Assembly: GCA_900552265.1 (NCBI GenBank)
Contig: URZE01000005.1
Coordinates: 27,785-91,784, forward strand
Direction: 5' to 3'
DNA length: 64,000 bases
From: an uncultured Oscillospiraceae bacterium
GTDB taxonomy: Bacteria; Bacillota; Clostridia; Oscillospirales; Acutalibacteraceae
Shown: positions 46,923-56,255 of the stretch, in pieces
How the letters are laid out: each line of letters opens with the position of its first letter
How positions within the stretch are numbered: position 1 is the stretch's first letter
Made by a program: the position numbers and the translations under genes
Notes under the pieces: model-generated
What the model was told of the DNA's origin: nothing
Seen by the model: only the letters and a program-made list of their open reading frames with translations
The model's database searches: none

Positions 46923-47687
46923 TTATTCATCACCCTGCTTCTTCATAAAAACAATTGGCATAGTCGAAGACGTCGGAATAAATTCCTGCGGACCATCCAT
47001 ATGCTTTTCCAAAAGTTTAAGTAATCTTGTAACAGTAAGAGTGAGTAAAAAATAAATAATTGCCGCAACAATAAATGTTTCGTATGTACGAAAAATTGCA
47101 CCCTTTATTGACTTGGTAACAAAGAAAAGTTCAGTAACGGATATAACATTAAGAACAGATGTATCCTTTATGTTTATTATAAATTCATTACCTGTCGCAG
47201 GCAAAATGTTACGTATTGTTTGCGGAAGTATTACATTCATCATTGCTTGTCCGTGAGTCATACCTATAGACTTCGCCGCTTCCATTTGACCCGGATCAAC
47301 ACTCTCAATTCCGCCTCTTACTACTTCAACCATATACGCCCCGGTATTTATGGAAACTATTATTATTCCCGCTACCGTCGGTTTAAAATTTATTCCCATA
47401 AATTCTTGCATTCCAAAGTATAAAACTATTGCTTGAACCATCATCGGAGTTCCTCTAAAAATTTCAACGTAACAAGTTATAAAAGCGTTTACAATACACA
47501 TGCAAGCTCTTTTAAATTTGTTTCTTGACACGGGAATCGTCCTTACCGAACCCAAACCCAATCCTATTAAAAATCCTATTACCGTACCCAAAAGAGCTAT
47601 TTCAAGAGTTGTAGCTGTGCCTCTTAAAAACCATTCTCCGTAATGTTCAAGAATATAGAATATCCATCCCAAAAACGTTCTTTCCAT
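46923..47687 (-). CDS. Polar amino-acid ABC transporter, permease
   Basis: 254 aa HisM/GlnP-type permease with five or six helices. The EAA-type loop [20 protein letters not shown] and the N-terminal motif [20 protein letters not shown] are present, as is FRGTPMMVQ. Immediately upstream of the ATPase gene and downstream of the solute-binding protein gene. ATG 47687 is preceded by GGGGGC; the spacing is loose. Confidence 0.93.
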   Translation of the reverse strand: MERTFLGWIFYILEHYGEWFLRGTATTLEIALLGTVIGFLIGLGLGSVRTIPVSRNKFKRACMCIVNAFITCYVEIFRGTPMMVQAIVLYFGMQEFMGINFKPTVAGIIIVSINTGAYMVEVVRGGIESVDPGQMEAAKSIGMTHGQAMMNVILPQTIRNILPATGNEFIINIKDTSVLNVISVTELFFVTKSIKGAIFRTYETFIVAAIIYFLLTLTVTRLLKLLEKHMDGPQEFIPTSSTMPIVFMKKQGDE

Positions 47688-47712
47688 AACTTTTATTTAT
47701 GCCCCCTTAAAA

Positions 47713-48567
47713 TTAATTTCCCGAAGCCGGTTGATTTTTGACTGCTTCGTTCATCAACTCGGTTTTAGTCTGCTCATCTATCGAAGATAAAACTTCGTTA
47801 ATTTCATCTTTTAATTTATTGCCCTTCCTTACCCCTATTGCTATTGCAACATCATCTTGCGAAAATTTAAAACCCTGATCTGGATCAAACTCTATGTACG
47901 TTAAGGAGGGATTCGTATAAACAGCAGTCATCGCGGCAGGCTTTTCACTCACGTAACCGTCTACTTTTCCTGCGTTTACAGCCGAAACCATGGAAGAAAA
48001 GTCTTCCATCGCAGTTTTTTTCTTTACTCCCGGGATTTGGTCAATTAGATCGTAATGAACAGTACTTAATTGTCCCGTAATTCTTGCACCCTCCAAGTCA
48101 CTTAAACTTCGAGCTGAAATATAAGGACTATTTTTCTTTAAAACTACCACTATATTTGAAGTATAGTAATTGTTCGTAAAATCAATCGCTCTACGTCTCT
48201 CAGGAGTTGCAGACATTCCTGCTATGATAGCGTCGATTTTCCCAGAAGTTAAAGCGGGAAGAAGTCCGTCCCAATCAATCTTGACTATTTCCAACTTTTT
48301 ACCCATTTTTTCAGCTATCATTTTAGCCATATATACATCGTACCCACAAGCATACCACCCTCCGGAAATTTTTACAGCTCCATTGTTTCCGTTAGGTTGA
48401 ATCCAGTTAAAGGGCGCATAAGCACACTCCATTCCTACTTTCAATGTGTTTTGATCAGACGTACTTTTTACTTTGCACTTCGAAAATAAAATCGAAATGC
48501 CTGAAAATAAAATCACAACAAGTAAGAAAATTATACTATTTTTAAATCTTTTAAAAAAGGTTTTCAT
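47713..48567 (-). CDS. Polar amino-acid ABC transporter, solute-binding protein
   Basis: 284 aa. A membrane segment (SIIFLLVVILFSGISILF) ends at FSKC31, which resembles a lipobox but has Lys before Cys, so lipoprotein processing is uncertain. The mature domain has the family 3 motifs LKVGMECAYAPFNW, CGYDVYMAKMIAEKMGKKLE, DAIIAGMSATPERRRAIDF. The motif ECAYAPF is typical of amino-acid binding. First gene of the three-gene importer operon; AGGAGG lies upstream of ATG 48567. Confidence 0.92.
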   Translation of the reverse strand: MKTFFKRFKNSIIFLLVVILFSGISILFSKCKVKSTSDQNTLKVGMECAYAPFNWIQPNGNNGAVKISGGWYACGYDVYMAKMIAEKMGKKLEIVKIDWDGLLPALTSGKIDAIIAGMSATPERRRAIDFTNNYYTSNIVVVLKKNSPYISARSLSDLEGARITGQLSTVHYDLIDQIPGVKKKTAMEDFSSMVSAVNAGKVDGYVSEKPAAMTAVYTNPSLTYIEFDPDQGFKFSQDDVAIAIGVRKGNKLKDEINEVLSSIDEQTKTELMNEAVKNQPASGN

Positions 48568-48604
48568 TTTAAACGCCCTCCTAAACGTATAATTTACACC
48601 AAAT

Positions 48605-48640
48605 AAATAAATTGCGCAACTAAAAATTTAAAGTTGCGCA
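48605..48640 (-). terminator. Terminator of the efp/CD1247-like unit
   Basis: Minus strand TGCGCAAC/GTTGCGCA stem, 12 nt loop, then ATTTATTTATTT. Confidence 0.75.
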
Positions 48641-48693
48641 CAAGTTTTTAAAATATAAATCGGTATAATTTAAAATCCGCTATATAATAAACC

Positions 48694-49170
48694 TTATTCT
48701 TTGTCTGCGCAATCGCAATTTGAATCACATTCGCAATCCGGTTCGCAGTCGCATCCACAATCACAGCCGTCACTTAAATCGAATTCCAACAGTTCTCCAC
48801 ATTTCGGACAATTCATTTCTTCATTCATGAGAATATCTTCTGATAAACAAATTTTTTCTCCGCATGAAGGACATGTAACTTCGTAAAATTCTTCATCTCC
48901 GTCACATCCGCAATCGCACTCACCATCACATGGAGAGTCGCATTCACATTCCCCGTATACTTCTTCTTCAACTTCAGACAAATCTTTATCCAATACATCA
49001 AGTTGATCACATATATCATCGACATCTTCATCAATATTTCCCAAAGACACCGAAACATCATTCATCCAATCAACAATTGCTTTTAAAAGTTTGGTTTCTT
49101 TTTTGTCTTCGTCCATATCAAGTCCTGAAAACAATCCTTTAACATAAGCTGCTTTTTCTTTAATAGTCAT
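48694..49170 (-). CDS. CD1247-like protein with Cys-rich zinc ribbon
   Basis: 158 aa. The N-terminus KEKAAYVKGLFSGLDMDEDK is a coiled, acidic helical module found in a conserved clostridial family (CD1247 N-terminal, from memory). A zinc-ribbon pair follows (VTCPSCGEKICLSEDILM; MNCPKCGELLEFD). Two Asp/Cys-rich tracts (CECDSPCDGECDCGCDGD and the last 30 residues) are very unusual in composition. It lies next to efp, its normal clostridial neighbour. Function unknown; metal binding is likely (inference). Confidence 0.85.
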   Translation of the reverse strand: MTIKEKAAYVKGLFSGLDMDEDKKETKLLKAIVDWMNDVSVSLGNIDEDVDDICDQLDVLDKDLSEVEEEVYGECECDSPCDGECDCGCDGDEEFYEVTCPSCGEKICLSEDILMNEEMNCPKCGELLEFDLSDGCDCGCDCEPDCECDSNCDCADKE

Positions 49171-49209
49171 TATCTTTTCCTCCTATTTTTTAGTGTATTT
49201 ATATTATTA

Positions 49210-49767
49210 TTAAGCTCGTTCCATATATTCACCGGTTCTGGTATCGATTTTTATCATATCTCTTTCTTCTATGAAAAGAGGAACTTTTATTTCCGCTCCG
49301 GTTTCAAGAGTTGCGGGTTTAGTTGCATTTGTAGCCGTGTCGCCTTTGAATCCTGCGTCGGTTTGTGTAACACGCAGTTCGACAAAAAGTGGTGGTTCCA
49401 CGCCAAATACATTTCCTTTGTAAGAAAGAACCTTACACACCATATTCTCTTTTACAAATTTAAAATTATCTCCCAAAACAGATGCACTTATCGGAATTTG
49501 TTCAAATGTTTCATTATCCATGAAATAATACAAATTTCCATCATTGTAAAGATATTGCATTTCACGTCTTTCTATGAAAGCTTCCGGATATTTATCGCTC
49601 GGATTGAACGTACGTTCTGTAACGGCTCCGGTCATAACATTTTTTATTTTAGCTCTGACAAATGCTGCTCCTTTTCCGGGTTTAACATGCTGAAACTCCA
49701 CTATGGAAACAACATTTCCATCCATTTCAAATGTAGAACCGTTTCTGAAATCTCCCGCTGATAACAT
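49210..49767 (-). CDS. efp: Elongation factor P
   Basis: 185 aa translation factor that relieves stalling at consecutive prolines. KOW-like N-terminus ([19 protein letters not shown]), the tip loop [18 protein letters not shown] with the modifiable Lys, and the C-terminal S1-like domain ([20 protein letters not shown]). GGAGG precedes ATG 49767. The 557 aa protein at 6034-7707 has a tract of eight prolines, a natural EF-P client (inference). Confidence 0.97.
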   Translation of the reverse strand: MLSAGDFRNGSTFEMDGNVVSIVEFQHVKPGKGAAFVRAKIKNVMTGAVTERTFNPSDKYPEAFIERREMQYLYNDGNLYYFMDNETFEQIPISASVLGDNFKFVKENMVCKVLSYKGNVFGVEPPLFVELRVTQTDAGFKGDTATNATKPATLETGAEIKVPLFIEERDMIKIDTRTGEYMERA

Positions 49768-50112
49768 AATATTCCTCCTGTAATATGTAAAATCGTAAAT
49801 GCCGGTTAATTTTCACTTACTTAAAATTATATTGCAACACATATATGAGTATATCGAAATACTCAATTTCTTGCAATACCAAACATTAAATTAAATTTTT
49901 CCATCAAGTATTTCGTATTTAAAAACAAACTGTTCACAGCAATAAAAATTTATGATGGTTACTGCATTTTTGGAAAAACCAAAAATAATTTTAAAGTACT
50001 GTTTAAATTCCCTAAATTAAAAAATTTTCCAAATATACAAAAGCACTGCATTACCTGTTTTTTTACATGCAACACAGTGCCTTTACAAAATTTAACATCT
50101 AAAATTAATTCC
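49768..50112. other. Intergenic region with one hairpin
   Basis: AT-rich, 345 bp. It holds the terminator-like hairpin at 50043-50080 of the Gly-Gly mini-gene cluster and presumably the efp promoter. No ORF is supported. Confidence 0.55.
50043..50080 (-). terminator. Probable terminator of the Gly-Gly mini-gene cluster
   Basis: GCACTG (50043-50048) pairs with CAGTGC (50075-50080), with further weak internal pairing; minus-strand TTTTG follows. Stem moderate, loop long. Confidence 0.5.
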
Positions 50113-50439
50113 TCAATTATTTATATCCAAATTAGAAGAAGCAGATTCTTTTAATCCGATTACAATTCGATGAGCATCGGTTTCTCCGGGTTCTATTGGT
50201 TTAAATTTTACCTTCGATTCTAACTTTCCATCGTGATACTCTTTTTCACACTTCTCACACAGTGATTTTAAGAACATATCTGACTCCCATAATTGTGGAT
50301 CACAATCGCATACGGCAATGTTTTTTTTCGTCGTATCTCCACATACAGGGCACCTAACATCTATTTCATAAGTAAAATTTTCAGGGCAATTACCTCCAGA
50401 TACCTTACGCATTTCTTCATCATAAACCACTTTGACCAT
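50113..50439 (-). CDS. Double-glycine-leader Cys-rich mini-protein (third)
   Basis: 108 aa. A 16-residue leader MVKVVYDEEMRKVSGG ends in the Gly-Gly processing-type motif. The body has Cys groups CPVCG, CDCD and LCEKCEKEYHDGK, spaced like a zinc ribbon, and a hydrophilic tail. The ATG at 50439 has AAAGGA about nine bases upstream; ATG 50448 is possible. It overlaps the preceding gene by about 20 bp, so it is translationally coupled. No family recognised. Export through a C39-type transporter and metal binding are inferences from the leader and the cysteines. Confidence 0.75.
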   Translation of the reverse strand: MVKVVYDEEMRKVSGGNCPENFTYEIDVRCPVCGDTTKKNIAVCDCDPQLWESDMFLKSLCEKCEKEYHDGKLESKVKFKPIEPGETDAHRIVIGLKESASSNLDINN

Positions 50440-50710
50440 ATTTTTCATTTCCTTTTTCTACTTTAGTTGATTCAATCTTCTTACGGCACTCCTTGCAAAT
50501 CGAATCGGTCATCCAATTAGAATGTACAAAACGATATTCAGGCCAAACTTCTTTGCATATTCGACATTCGCGTTCTATACACTCCATTCCACCATTACTT
50601 ATTATATTATTATTATTTACAAGTTTTTTTTTAAAATAATCTCCAATTTTCGAGCCACCTGATATTTTATCCAATTTTTCACTATCTATTTTTTCAATTT
50701 TTTCTTTCAT
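50420..50710 (-). CDS. Double-glycine-leader Cys4 mini-protein (second)
   Basis: 96 aa. Leader MKEKIEKIDSEKLDKISGG (19 residues), then a Lys/Asn-rich linker and a Cys4 module CIERECRICKEV...SICKECRKK, like a small zinc ribbon. GAGGTGG lies five bases before ATG 50710. The end overlaps the next gene. It shares leader pattern and cysteine layout with its neighbours but little else, as expected of fast-evolving cargo. Function unknown. Confidence 0.75.
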   Translation of the reverse strand: MKEKIEKIDSEKLDKISGGSKIGDYFKKKLVNNNNIISNGGMECIERECRICKEVWPEYRFVHSNWMTDSICKECRKKIESTKVEKGNEKYGQSGL

Positions 50711-50894
50711 ACTTACCACCTCTATTCCTTGATTTAAAATTCTACTTTGTATTTTTTAGCATTTCACTAAACAAGAACTACAAATTAATTATCTGTATTC
50801 TCAATTCTCACAAAAACAAGAATTTTACCAAAAATCCCTTTACATATACAACATTTAAGTTAGATTCATTAATCTTTAAACTCTTTCGGGAACA

Positions 50895-51192
50895 TCAACC
50901 ATTTTTTTCAATTCTATGTTCAACTATAGCATGGTCAGATTTTTCTATTTGTTCCCTAACATTTCTACACATTGGACAATACATTTTCCCGTCCTTTTTT
51001 AAATCCTTTGGAAACATTAAATATTTTTTACCACATTTCTCACATTTTTTTAATATAGTCCCTTAGACCGATAACCGGTGGCACAATTCTTCCAGGTCTA
51101 ATTACTTCTTCAGGTCCAATTACTTCATCGTATAGTACTCCTCCGCTTACTTTTTCTAAGTCTTCTCCTTCAACTTTTTTAAAATTTTCCAT
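50895..51192 (-). pseudogene. Double-glycine-leader Cys4 mini-protein (first), frame broken in A7
   Basis: The ORF from ATG 51192 (AAAGGAGG upstream) encodes leader MENFKKVEGEDLEKVSGG and stops after 50 codons at DYIKKM, immediately past an A7 tract (51045-51051). Removing one A gives a continuous 98 aa protein with IKKCEKCGKKYLMFPKD and KMYCPMCRNVREQ, which matches the Cys4 modules of the two genes downstream. So the gene is either phase-off, decayed or mis-sequenced by one base. As it reads, only the 50 aa truncated form would be made. Confidence 0.75.
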
Positions 51193-51254
51193 ATTTATTC
51201 CTCCTTTAAATAAAAAAATATACTCTTTAACTATAGTCAAAGAATATATTTACG

Positions 51255-51283
51255 ATAATATCACTATTTTTATTAAAAGTCAA
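51255..51283 (-). promoter_or_regulatory. Promoter of the Gly-Gly mini-gene cluster
   Basis: Minus strand TTGACT (51283-51278), 17 bp spacer, TATTAT (51260-51255), placed immediately after the gatB stop codon. It lets the three mini-genes be transcribed apart from gatCAB. Confidence 0.65.
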
Positions 51284-52699
51284 CTATTTTTTTAGAATTT
51301 CTATCAATTTTTTCTCTATTATCAACGCATCGCCTTTACCTCTTGTAGCTTTCATCACATATCCAAGCATTGCTTTGAGAGCTTTTTCTTTTCCCGAAAG
51401 ATAATCTTTCGCAGCAGACTCATTATTAGATATCGCTTCTTTACAAAGCTTTTCTATTTCCTCGTCCGAAATACCTTTCATATCACTCTCAGACACAAAT
51501 TCACTCACACTTTTTCCGCTTTCAAGCATCTTTGTAAACGTCTTTTTGGCAAGATTCATGTTAATCTTACCTTCTTCTACAAGTTCAACAAGCTCATGAA
51601 GTTGTTCGGGTGAAGTTAAAATCTCAAATTTTTCACGTTCAGACTCAGTCTCAATACTTCTGAAAATTTGACCTATTATGAAATTAGAAACTGTTTTTGG
51701 ATTCTTAAGTCCATCGGAAGCGGCTTCGAAAAAATCTGAAACATTCTTATATTTAACAATGAGAATCGCATCTTTTTCAGGTATTCCAAATTCGTTGGTA
51801 TACCTCTTAAACCTACTTATCGGCAATTCGGGAAGCATCTTTCTTATATCCTCTACGTATGATTCCTCAAGGTTTATTTCCACTAAATCTGGATCACCGA
51901 AGTAACGATAATCTTGAGCGTCCTCTTTACTTCTCATACTTTCGGTAGAATTGGTCTCTTCAACATATCGAAGTGTTTGTTGAATTACTTTTTCTCCGCT
52001 TTCTAAAATCGCAATGTGACGTTTATACTCATAATCAATCGCTTTAGTCATAAAAGTAATTGAATTCATATTTTTTATTTCCGTTCGAGTACCTAAAACA
52101 CGAGAACCTTTCGGCTTTACGGACACATTTACATCACAGCGCATAGAACCTTCTTGCATTTTGCAGTCCGAAACACCTATATAACGCATTATCATCTGAA
52201 GTTTTTCAACATATTCTCTTGCTTCTTCTGAAGAACTTATATCAGGTTCCGTTACTATCTCCAAGAGAGGAACTCCACCACGGTTATAATCTACGTACAC
52301 ATCCCCTGACTTATGCACAAGCTTGCCTGCATCTTCTTCCATGTGAATTTGATGAATTCGTATTCTTTTACCACTTGAAAGCTCAACGTATCCATTTTTG
52401 CAGATAGGTGTATAAAATTGAGATATTTGATAAGCTTTGGAAAGGTCGGGATAAACATAATTTTTTCTATCCATTTTAGATTTAAGATTTATTGTACAAT
52501 TGAGTGCCAGTCCGGCTTTTATGGCAAAATTTACAACTTCACGATTAAGCTTGGGCAGCGTTCCGGGCAAACCTATGCAAATTGGACAACAATTGGTGTT
52601 CGGCTCGGATCCGAAAGCATTTTTACATCCGCAAAAAATTTTAGTCTTTGTAAGAAGCTCGACATGAGTTTCCAATCCCACAACTAACTCATAACTCAT
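51284..52699 (-). CDS. gatB: Asp/Glu-tRNA amidotransferase subunit B
   Basis: 471 aa. The core EIVVGLE-type start (YELVVGLETHVELLTKTKIF), zinc ligands CGCKN and CCPICIGLPG, and the tail YqeY-like domain are present. It phosphorylates and amidates misacylated Glu-tRNA-Gln or Asp-tRNA-Asn with GatA and GatC. ATG 52699 overlaps the gatA stop as ATGA, a coupled start; an in-frame extension to 52723 would run into gatA. GGGGGTAAGG precedes it. Confidence 0.97.
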   Translation of the reverse strand: MSYELVVGLETHVELLTKTKIFCGCKNAFGSEPNTNCCPICIGLPGTLPKLNREVVNFAIKAGLALNCTINLKSKMDRKNYVYPDLSKAYQISQFYTPICKNGYVELSSGKRIRIHQIHMEEDAGKLVHKSGDVYVDYNRGGVPLLEIVTEPDISSSEEAREYVEKLQMIMRYIGVSDCKMQEGSMRCDVNVSVKPKGSRVLGTRTEIKNMNSITFMTKAIDYEYKRHIAILESGEKVIQQTLRYVEETNSTESMRSKEDAQDYRYFGDPDLVEINLEESYVEDIRKMLPELPISRFKRYTNEFGIPEKDAILIVKYKNVSDFFEAASDGLKNPKTVSNFIIGQIFRSIETESEREKFEILTSPEQLHELVELVEEGKINMNLAKKTFTKMLESGKSVSEFVSESDMKGISDEEIEKLCKEAISNNESAAKDYLSGKEKALKAMLGYVMKATRGKGDALIIEKKLIEILKK

Positions 52700-54165
52700 A
52701 ACCTTACCCCCATATCTACACATTTGTTGTTCCGATAATCAGTAAATAATTCATATTTGTGAGCTACATTCAAAAGCTTTGATTCGCTAAATTTCGGACC
52801 TAAAATTTGCATTCCTATCGGCAATCCTTTTGAATCGAATCCACACGGAACCGAAATTCCCGGAATTCCCACAGTATTTACCGGAACTGTACATATATCG
52901 GCAAGATATATTTCTTGAGGGTTACTGAATTTTTTATTACATTCAAAAGCCGTAACAGGCGATGTCGGAGTTACCAACACATCGTACTTTTCAAACGCTC
53001 TGTCAAAAGCTTTTATTATTACTGCTCTTAAATTTTGAGCTTTTTTATAATAAGCATCATAGTAACCTGAACTTAAAACGTAATTTCCGAGAAGTATTCT
53101 TCTCTTTACTTCTCGACCAAAGCCTTCACTTCTCGTTTTGCATATCATTTCGTTTATATCTTTGTAATGTTCGGTTCTATAGCCGTATCTTATACCGTCA
53201 AATCGAGCTAAATTCGAAGTAGCTTCAGCACAAGCCAGAATATAGTACACCGGCAAAGAATATTTAACTTCAGGAAAATCAAAATATTCAACGGTCGCAC
53301 CCATTGACTCATACACTTTGACTGCTTCTTCAATAGATAATTTTATTTCTTCATCCACGCCATCATAATATTCTTTCGGAATTCCTATTTTAAGGCCTTT
53401 GATGTCGTTGTTTATATTGGCAAAAGTTTGCATTTTTACATTTGGATTCGATGTAGAATCATGAAGATCATAACCCGAAATTGCATCAAAAACCAGTGAT
53501 ACATCTTCAACCGTCTGAGCAAGAGGTCCTACTTGGTCAAATCCCGAAGCGTATGCTATTACACCATATCTTGAAACCGCTCCGTATGTGGGCTTAAGCC
53601 CTACAATTCCGCAAAATGATGCGGGTTGGCGAACCGAACCACCTGTATCTGTGCCGAGAGCATAAGCTGCAATATTTCCAGCTACCGCAGAAGCCGAACC
53701 ACCTGAACTTCCGCCAGAAACATGATTTGTATTGTGTGGATTTTTAGCTCCTCCAATACATGAATTTTCACATGAAGATCCCATTGCAAATTCATCCATA
53801 TTGAGTTTTCCGAGCAGTACCGCTCCCTTTTGTTTGAGTTTTTTCCAAACTGTAGCATCAAATATAGGCTTATATCCCGACAATATCTTAGAACAACACG
53901 TAGTTTCTATACCGTTTGTTGAAATTATATCTTTCAATGCCATCGGTACGCCTTCAAGAAACCCTATTTCTTCACCCGAACTTATTTTTTCATCGACTTT
54001 CTCGGAACTTTTATAAGCTTCATCTTCGCAAACTGTAACATAAGCGTTAAGATCGCTTTTCTTTATTTCACTTAAATATTTTTCTGTTAATTCTTTACAG
54101 GAAATTTCTTTATTAGAAAGCATACTTCTTATACGCTTTATTATTCCTCTTTTGGAATCGTTCAT
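52696..54165 (-). CDS. gatA: Asp/Glu-tRNA amidotransferase subunit A
   Basis: 489 aa amidase that supplies ammonia from glutamine. The Ser-cisSer-Lys triad region is visible: GVPMALKDII (Lys), NHVSGGSSGGSASAVAG (Ser), TDTGGSVRQPASFCG. It is followed by gatB with a 4 bp overlap and preceded by gatC with a 47 bp gap. Confidence 0.97.
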   Translation of the reverse strand: MNDSKRGIIKRIRSMLSNKEISCKELTEKYLSEIKKSDLNAYVTVCEDEAYKSSEKVDEKISSGEEIGFLEGVPMALKDIISTNGIETTCCSKILSGYKPIFDATVWKKLKQKGAVLLGKLNMDEFAMGSSCENSCIGGAKNPHNTNHVSGGSSGGSASAVAGNIAAYALGTDTGGSVRQPASFCGIVGLKPTYGAVSRYGVIAYASGFDQVGPLAQTVEDVSLVFDAISGYDLHDSTSNPNVKMQTFANINNDIKGLKIGIPKEYYDGVDEEIKLSIEEAVKVYESMGATVEYFDFPEVKYSLPVYYILACAEATSNLARFDGIRYGYRTEHYKDINEMICKTRSEGFGREVKRRILLGNYVLSSGYYDAYYKKAQNLRAVIIKAFDRAFEKYDVLVTPTSPVTAFECNKKFSNPQEIYLADICTVPVNTVGIPGISVPCGFDSKGLPIGMQILGPKFSESKLLNVAHKYELFTDYRNNKCVDMGVRL

Positions 54166-54212
54166 TAATGTTCAAGCCTCCCTAAAACGTGTAAAGAAAA
54201 TTTTATGCACAT

Positions 54213-54491
54213 TTAATTGTATTTTTTAATGTAAAAATATCCGTCTTTTCCGCCATCTACATTTTCCAAAATCTTATTTTGAGGATAAGACTTTATTATT
54301 TCATCATCTCTGAGTGCATTGCAAAGACCGTTTATATTAGGTGTCTCGCAAAAATCAAAGTTCATCTCATTTATTTGATTTGCAAAATCAATCATTCCGT
54401 CCATTTCTTTCATGACATCTTCAATCTCATCTTCACTCAGATACAGCTTGGAAAGATTGGCTAAATTCAACATTTCTTCACGGCTAATCAC
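54213..54491 (-). CDS. gatC: Asp/Glu-tRNA amidotransferase subunit C
   Basis: 92 aa small subunit that stabilises GatA. ISREEMLNLANLSKLYLSED matches the family. The start at GTG 54491 has AGGGAG eight bases upstream; the GTG at 54500 overlaps that site. It follows aspS by about 12 bp, so aspS-gatC-gatA-gatB form one operon. Confidence 0.93.
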   Translation of the reverse strand: MISREEMLNLANLSKLYLSEDEIEDVMKEMDGMIDFANQINEMNFDFCETPNINGLCNALRDDEIIKSYPQNKILENVDGGKDGYFYIKKYN

Positions 54492-54503
54492 TTGCGTCAC
54501 TCC

Positions 54504-56255
54504 CTAATCTCTTATTTTTATGTGAACTTCACGTAATTGCTGTTCAGTCACTTCGTTCGGCGAACCCAACATCACATCTTGAGCATTACTATTCATCGGA
54601 AATGCTATTATTTCTCTTATGTTTTCTTCATCGGTCAAAAGCATTATCATCCTATCTACTCCCGGTGCCATACCAGCATGAGGCGGAGCTCCGAATTTAA
54701 ATGCATTGTAAAGAGCACCGAATTTTTCTTTTATGGTGTCCTCTCCATAACCTGCTATTTCAAATGCTTTGAGCATTATTTCCGGATCGTGATTTCTTAC
54801 AGCCCCAGAGGAAAGTTCTATTCCGTTACAAACCAAATCGTACTGGTAAGCAAGAATATTCAAAGGATTCTCATTCAAAAGAGCATTAAGTCCACCCTGA
54901 GGCATTGAAAACGGATTATGAGTGAATATCGTATTTCCGGTTTCTTCATCTTCCTCATACATCGGGAAATCCACAACAAAACAAAAATCAAATCTGCTAT
55001 TATCTATCAGATTAAGGCGTTTACCAAGTTCCGAACGTATTTTACCGGCAAATTTCGGAGCTTCTTTTTTGGAATCAGCAATAAAATACACGACACAACC
55101 CGGTTTTATTTCAGAACGTTCAGATAAAATTTCTCGTTTTTCGTCAGGAATAAACTTATTTATCGGACCTGTAAATTCTCCGTTTTCGGTAACCTTTATA
55201 TATCCGAGACCTTTCATTCCTATTTCCAAAGCATAATCATTCATCTTATCGAAAAATTTGCGAGGTTGTGATGAACATCCGTCAACTGTTATCGCTCTTA
55301 CTGTTTTTCCTTCGAACGCCGCAAATCCCGAGCCCTCAAAAATATCACTGACATCCACTATTTTAAGAGGATTTCTAAGGTCAGGCTTATCGGTTCCGTA
55401 GGTCAACATTGCGTCTGCGTAAGTTATACGTTGGAAAGGTTTAGGAGAAACTTTTTTATCTGAAAATTTCGTAAAAGTATCATATATTACATCTTCGGTA
55501 ACAGCTAAAACATCTTCTTGAGTTGCAAAAGACATTTCATAATCTAACTGATAAAATTCTCCGGGAGAACGGTCAGCTCTGGAATCCTCATCACGGAAAC
55601 AAGGTGCTATTTGAAAATACTTGTCAAATCCCGAAACCATTAAAAGCTGCTTGAAAATTTGCGGAGCTTGCGGTAAAGCATAAAATTTTCCATGATGTTT
55701 ACGACTCGGAATAAGATAATCTCTGGCACCTTCAGGAGATGATGCCGATAATATAGGTGTTTGAATTTCCGTAAATCCCATTCCGTGCATTTTATTTCTC
55801 AAAAAATGCAATATTTCAGAGCGGAGTTGTATTCTTGAATGTAACTCCTTATTACGCAAATCAAGAAAACGATATTTTAAACGCAACTCTTCTTTTGTAT
55901 CGGTAGAACTTGTGATTTCAAAAGGAAGCAATTCCCGAGATTTACTTATCAATTTCAATTCTTCACATTTTATTTCCACAAAACCTGTTTTAAGTTTCGG
56001 ATTAACGTTTTCTTCGGAACGCCTTAAAACTTCACCGTACACGGAAATTACGGCTTCTTTTGAAATATTTTTAATCATTTCGTCATCATGTATAACAACT
56101 TGCACATTTCCATAATGATCCCTGAGGTCAACAAAAGTTATTCCTCCGTGATCACGCACGTTCTCAACCCATCCTGCTACTCTTATTTTCTTTCCGACAT
56201 TTTCTTCTGTAACATTTCCACAGTACTGACTACGATATTCATTTTCACGAATCAT
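54504..56255 (-). CDS. aspS: Aspartyl-tRNA synthetase
   Basis: 583 aa class II synthetase with N-terminal OB fold (RVAGWVENVRDHGGITFVDL), motif 2 (FRDEDSRADRSPGEFYQLDYE), the bacterial GAD insertion and motif 3 (GMAPGVDRMIMLL). ATG 56255 is chosen; TTG 56276 adds seven residues. It is joined to gatCAB, an arrangement that suggests a non-discriminating enzyme charging both tRNA-Asp and tRNA-Asn, with GatCAB making Asn-tRNA (inference); no asnS is in the window. Confidence 0.96.
   Translation of the reverse strand: MIRENEYRSQYCGNVTEENVGKKIRVAGWVENVRDHGGITFVDLRDHYGNVQVVIHDDEMIKNISKEAVISVYGEVLRRSEENVNPKLKTGFVEIKCEELKLISKSRELLPFEITSSTDTKEELRLKYRFLDLRNKELHSRIQLRSEILHFLRNKMHGMGFTEIQTPILSASSPEGARDYLIPSRKHHGKFYALPQAPQIFKQLLMVSGFDKYFQIAPCFRDEDSRADRSPGEFYQLDYEMSFATQEDVLAVTEDVIYDTFTKFSDKKVSPKPFQRITYADAMLTYGTDKPDLRNPLKIVDVSDIFEGSGFAAFEGKTVRAITVDGCSSQPRKFFDKMNDYALEIGMKGLGYIKVTENGEFTGPINKFIPDEKREILSERSEIKPGCVVYFIADSKKEAPKFAGKIRSELGKRLNLIDNSRFDFCFVVDFPMYEEDEETGNTIFTHNPFSMPQGGLNALLNENPLNILAYQYDLVCNGIELSSGAVRNHDPEIMLKAFEIAGYGEDTIKEKFGALYNAFKFGAPPHAGMAPGVDRMIMLLTDEENIREIIAFPMNSNAQDVMLGSPNEVTEQQLREVHIKIRD

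Noticed and set aside
51040..51192. 50 aa ORF taken as a complete natural peptide
   Set aside because: Continuing past the A7 tract in another frame gives a Cys4 body matching the two neighbours, so the 50 aa form is more likely a truncation.
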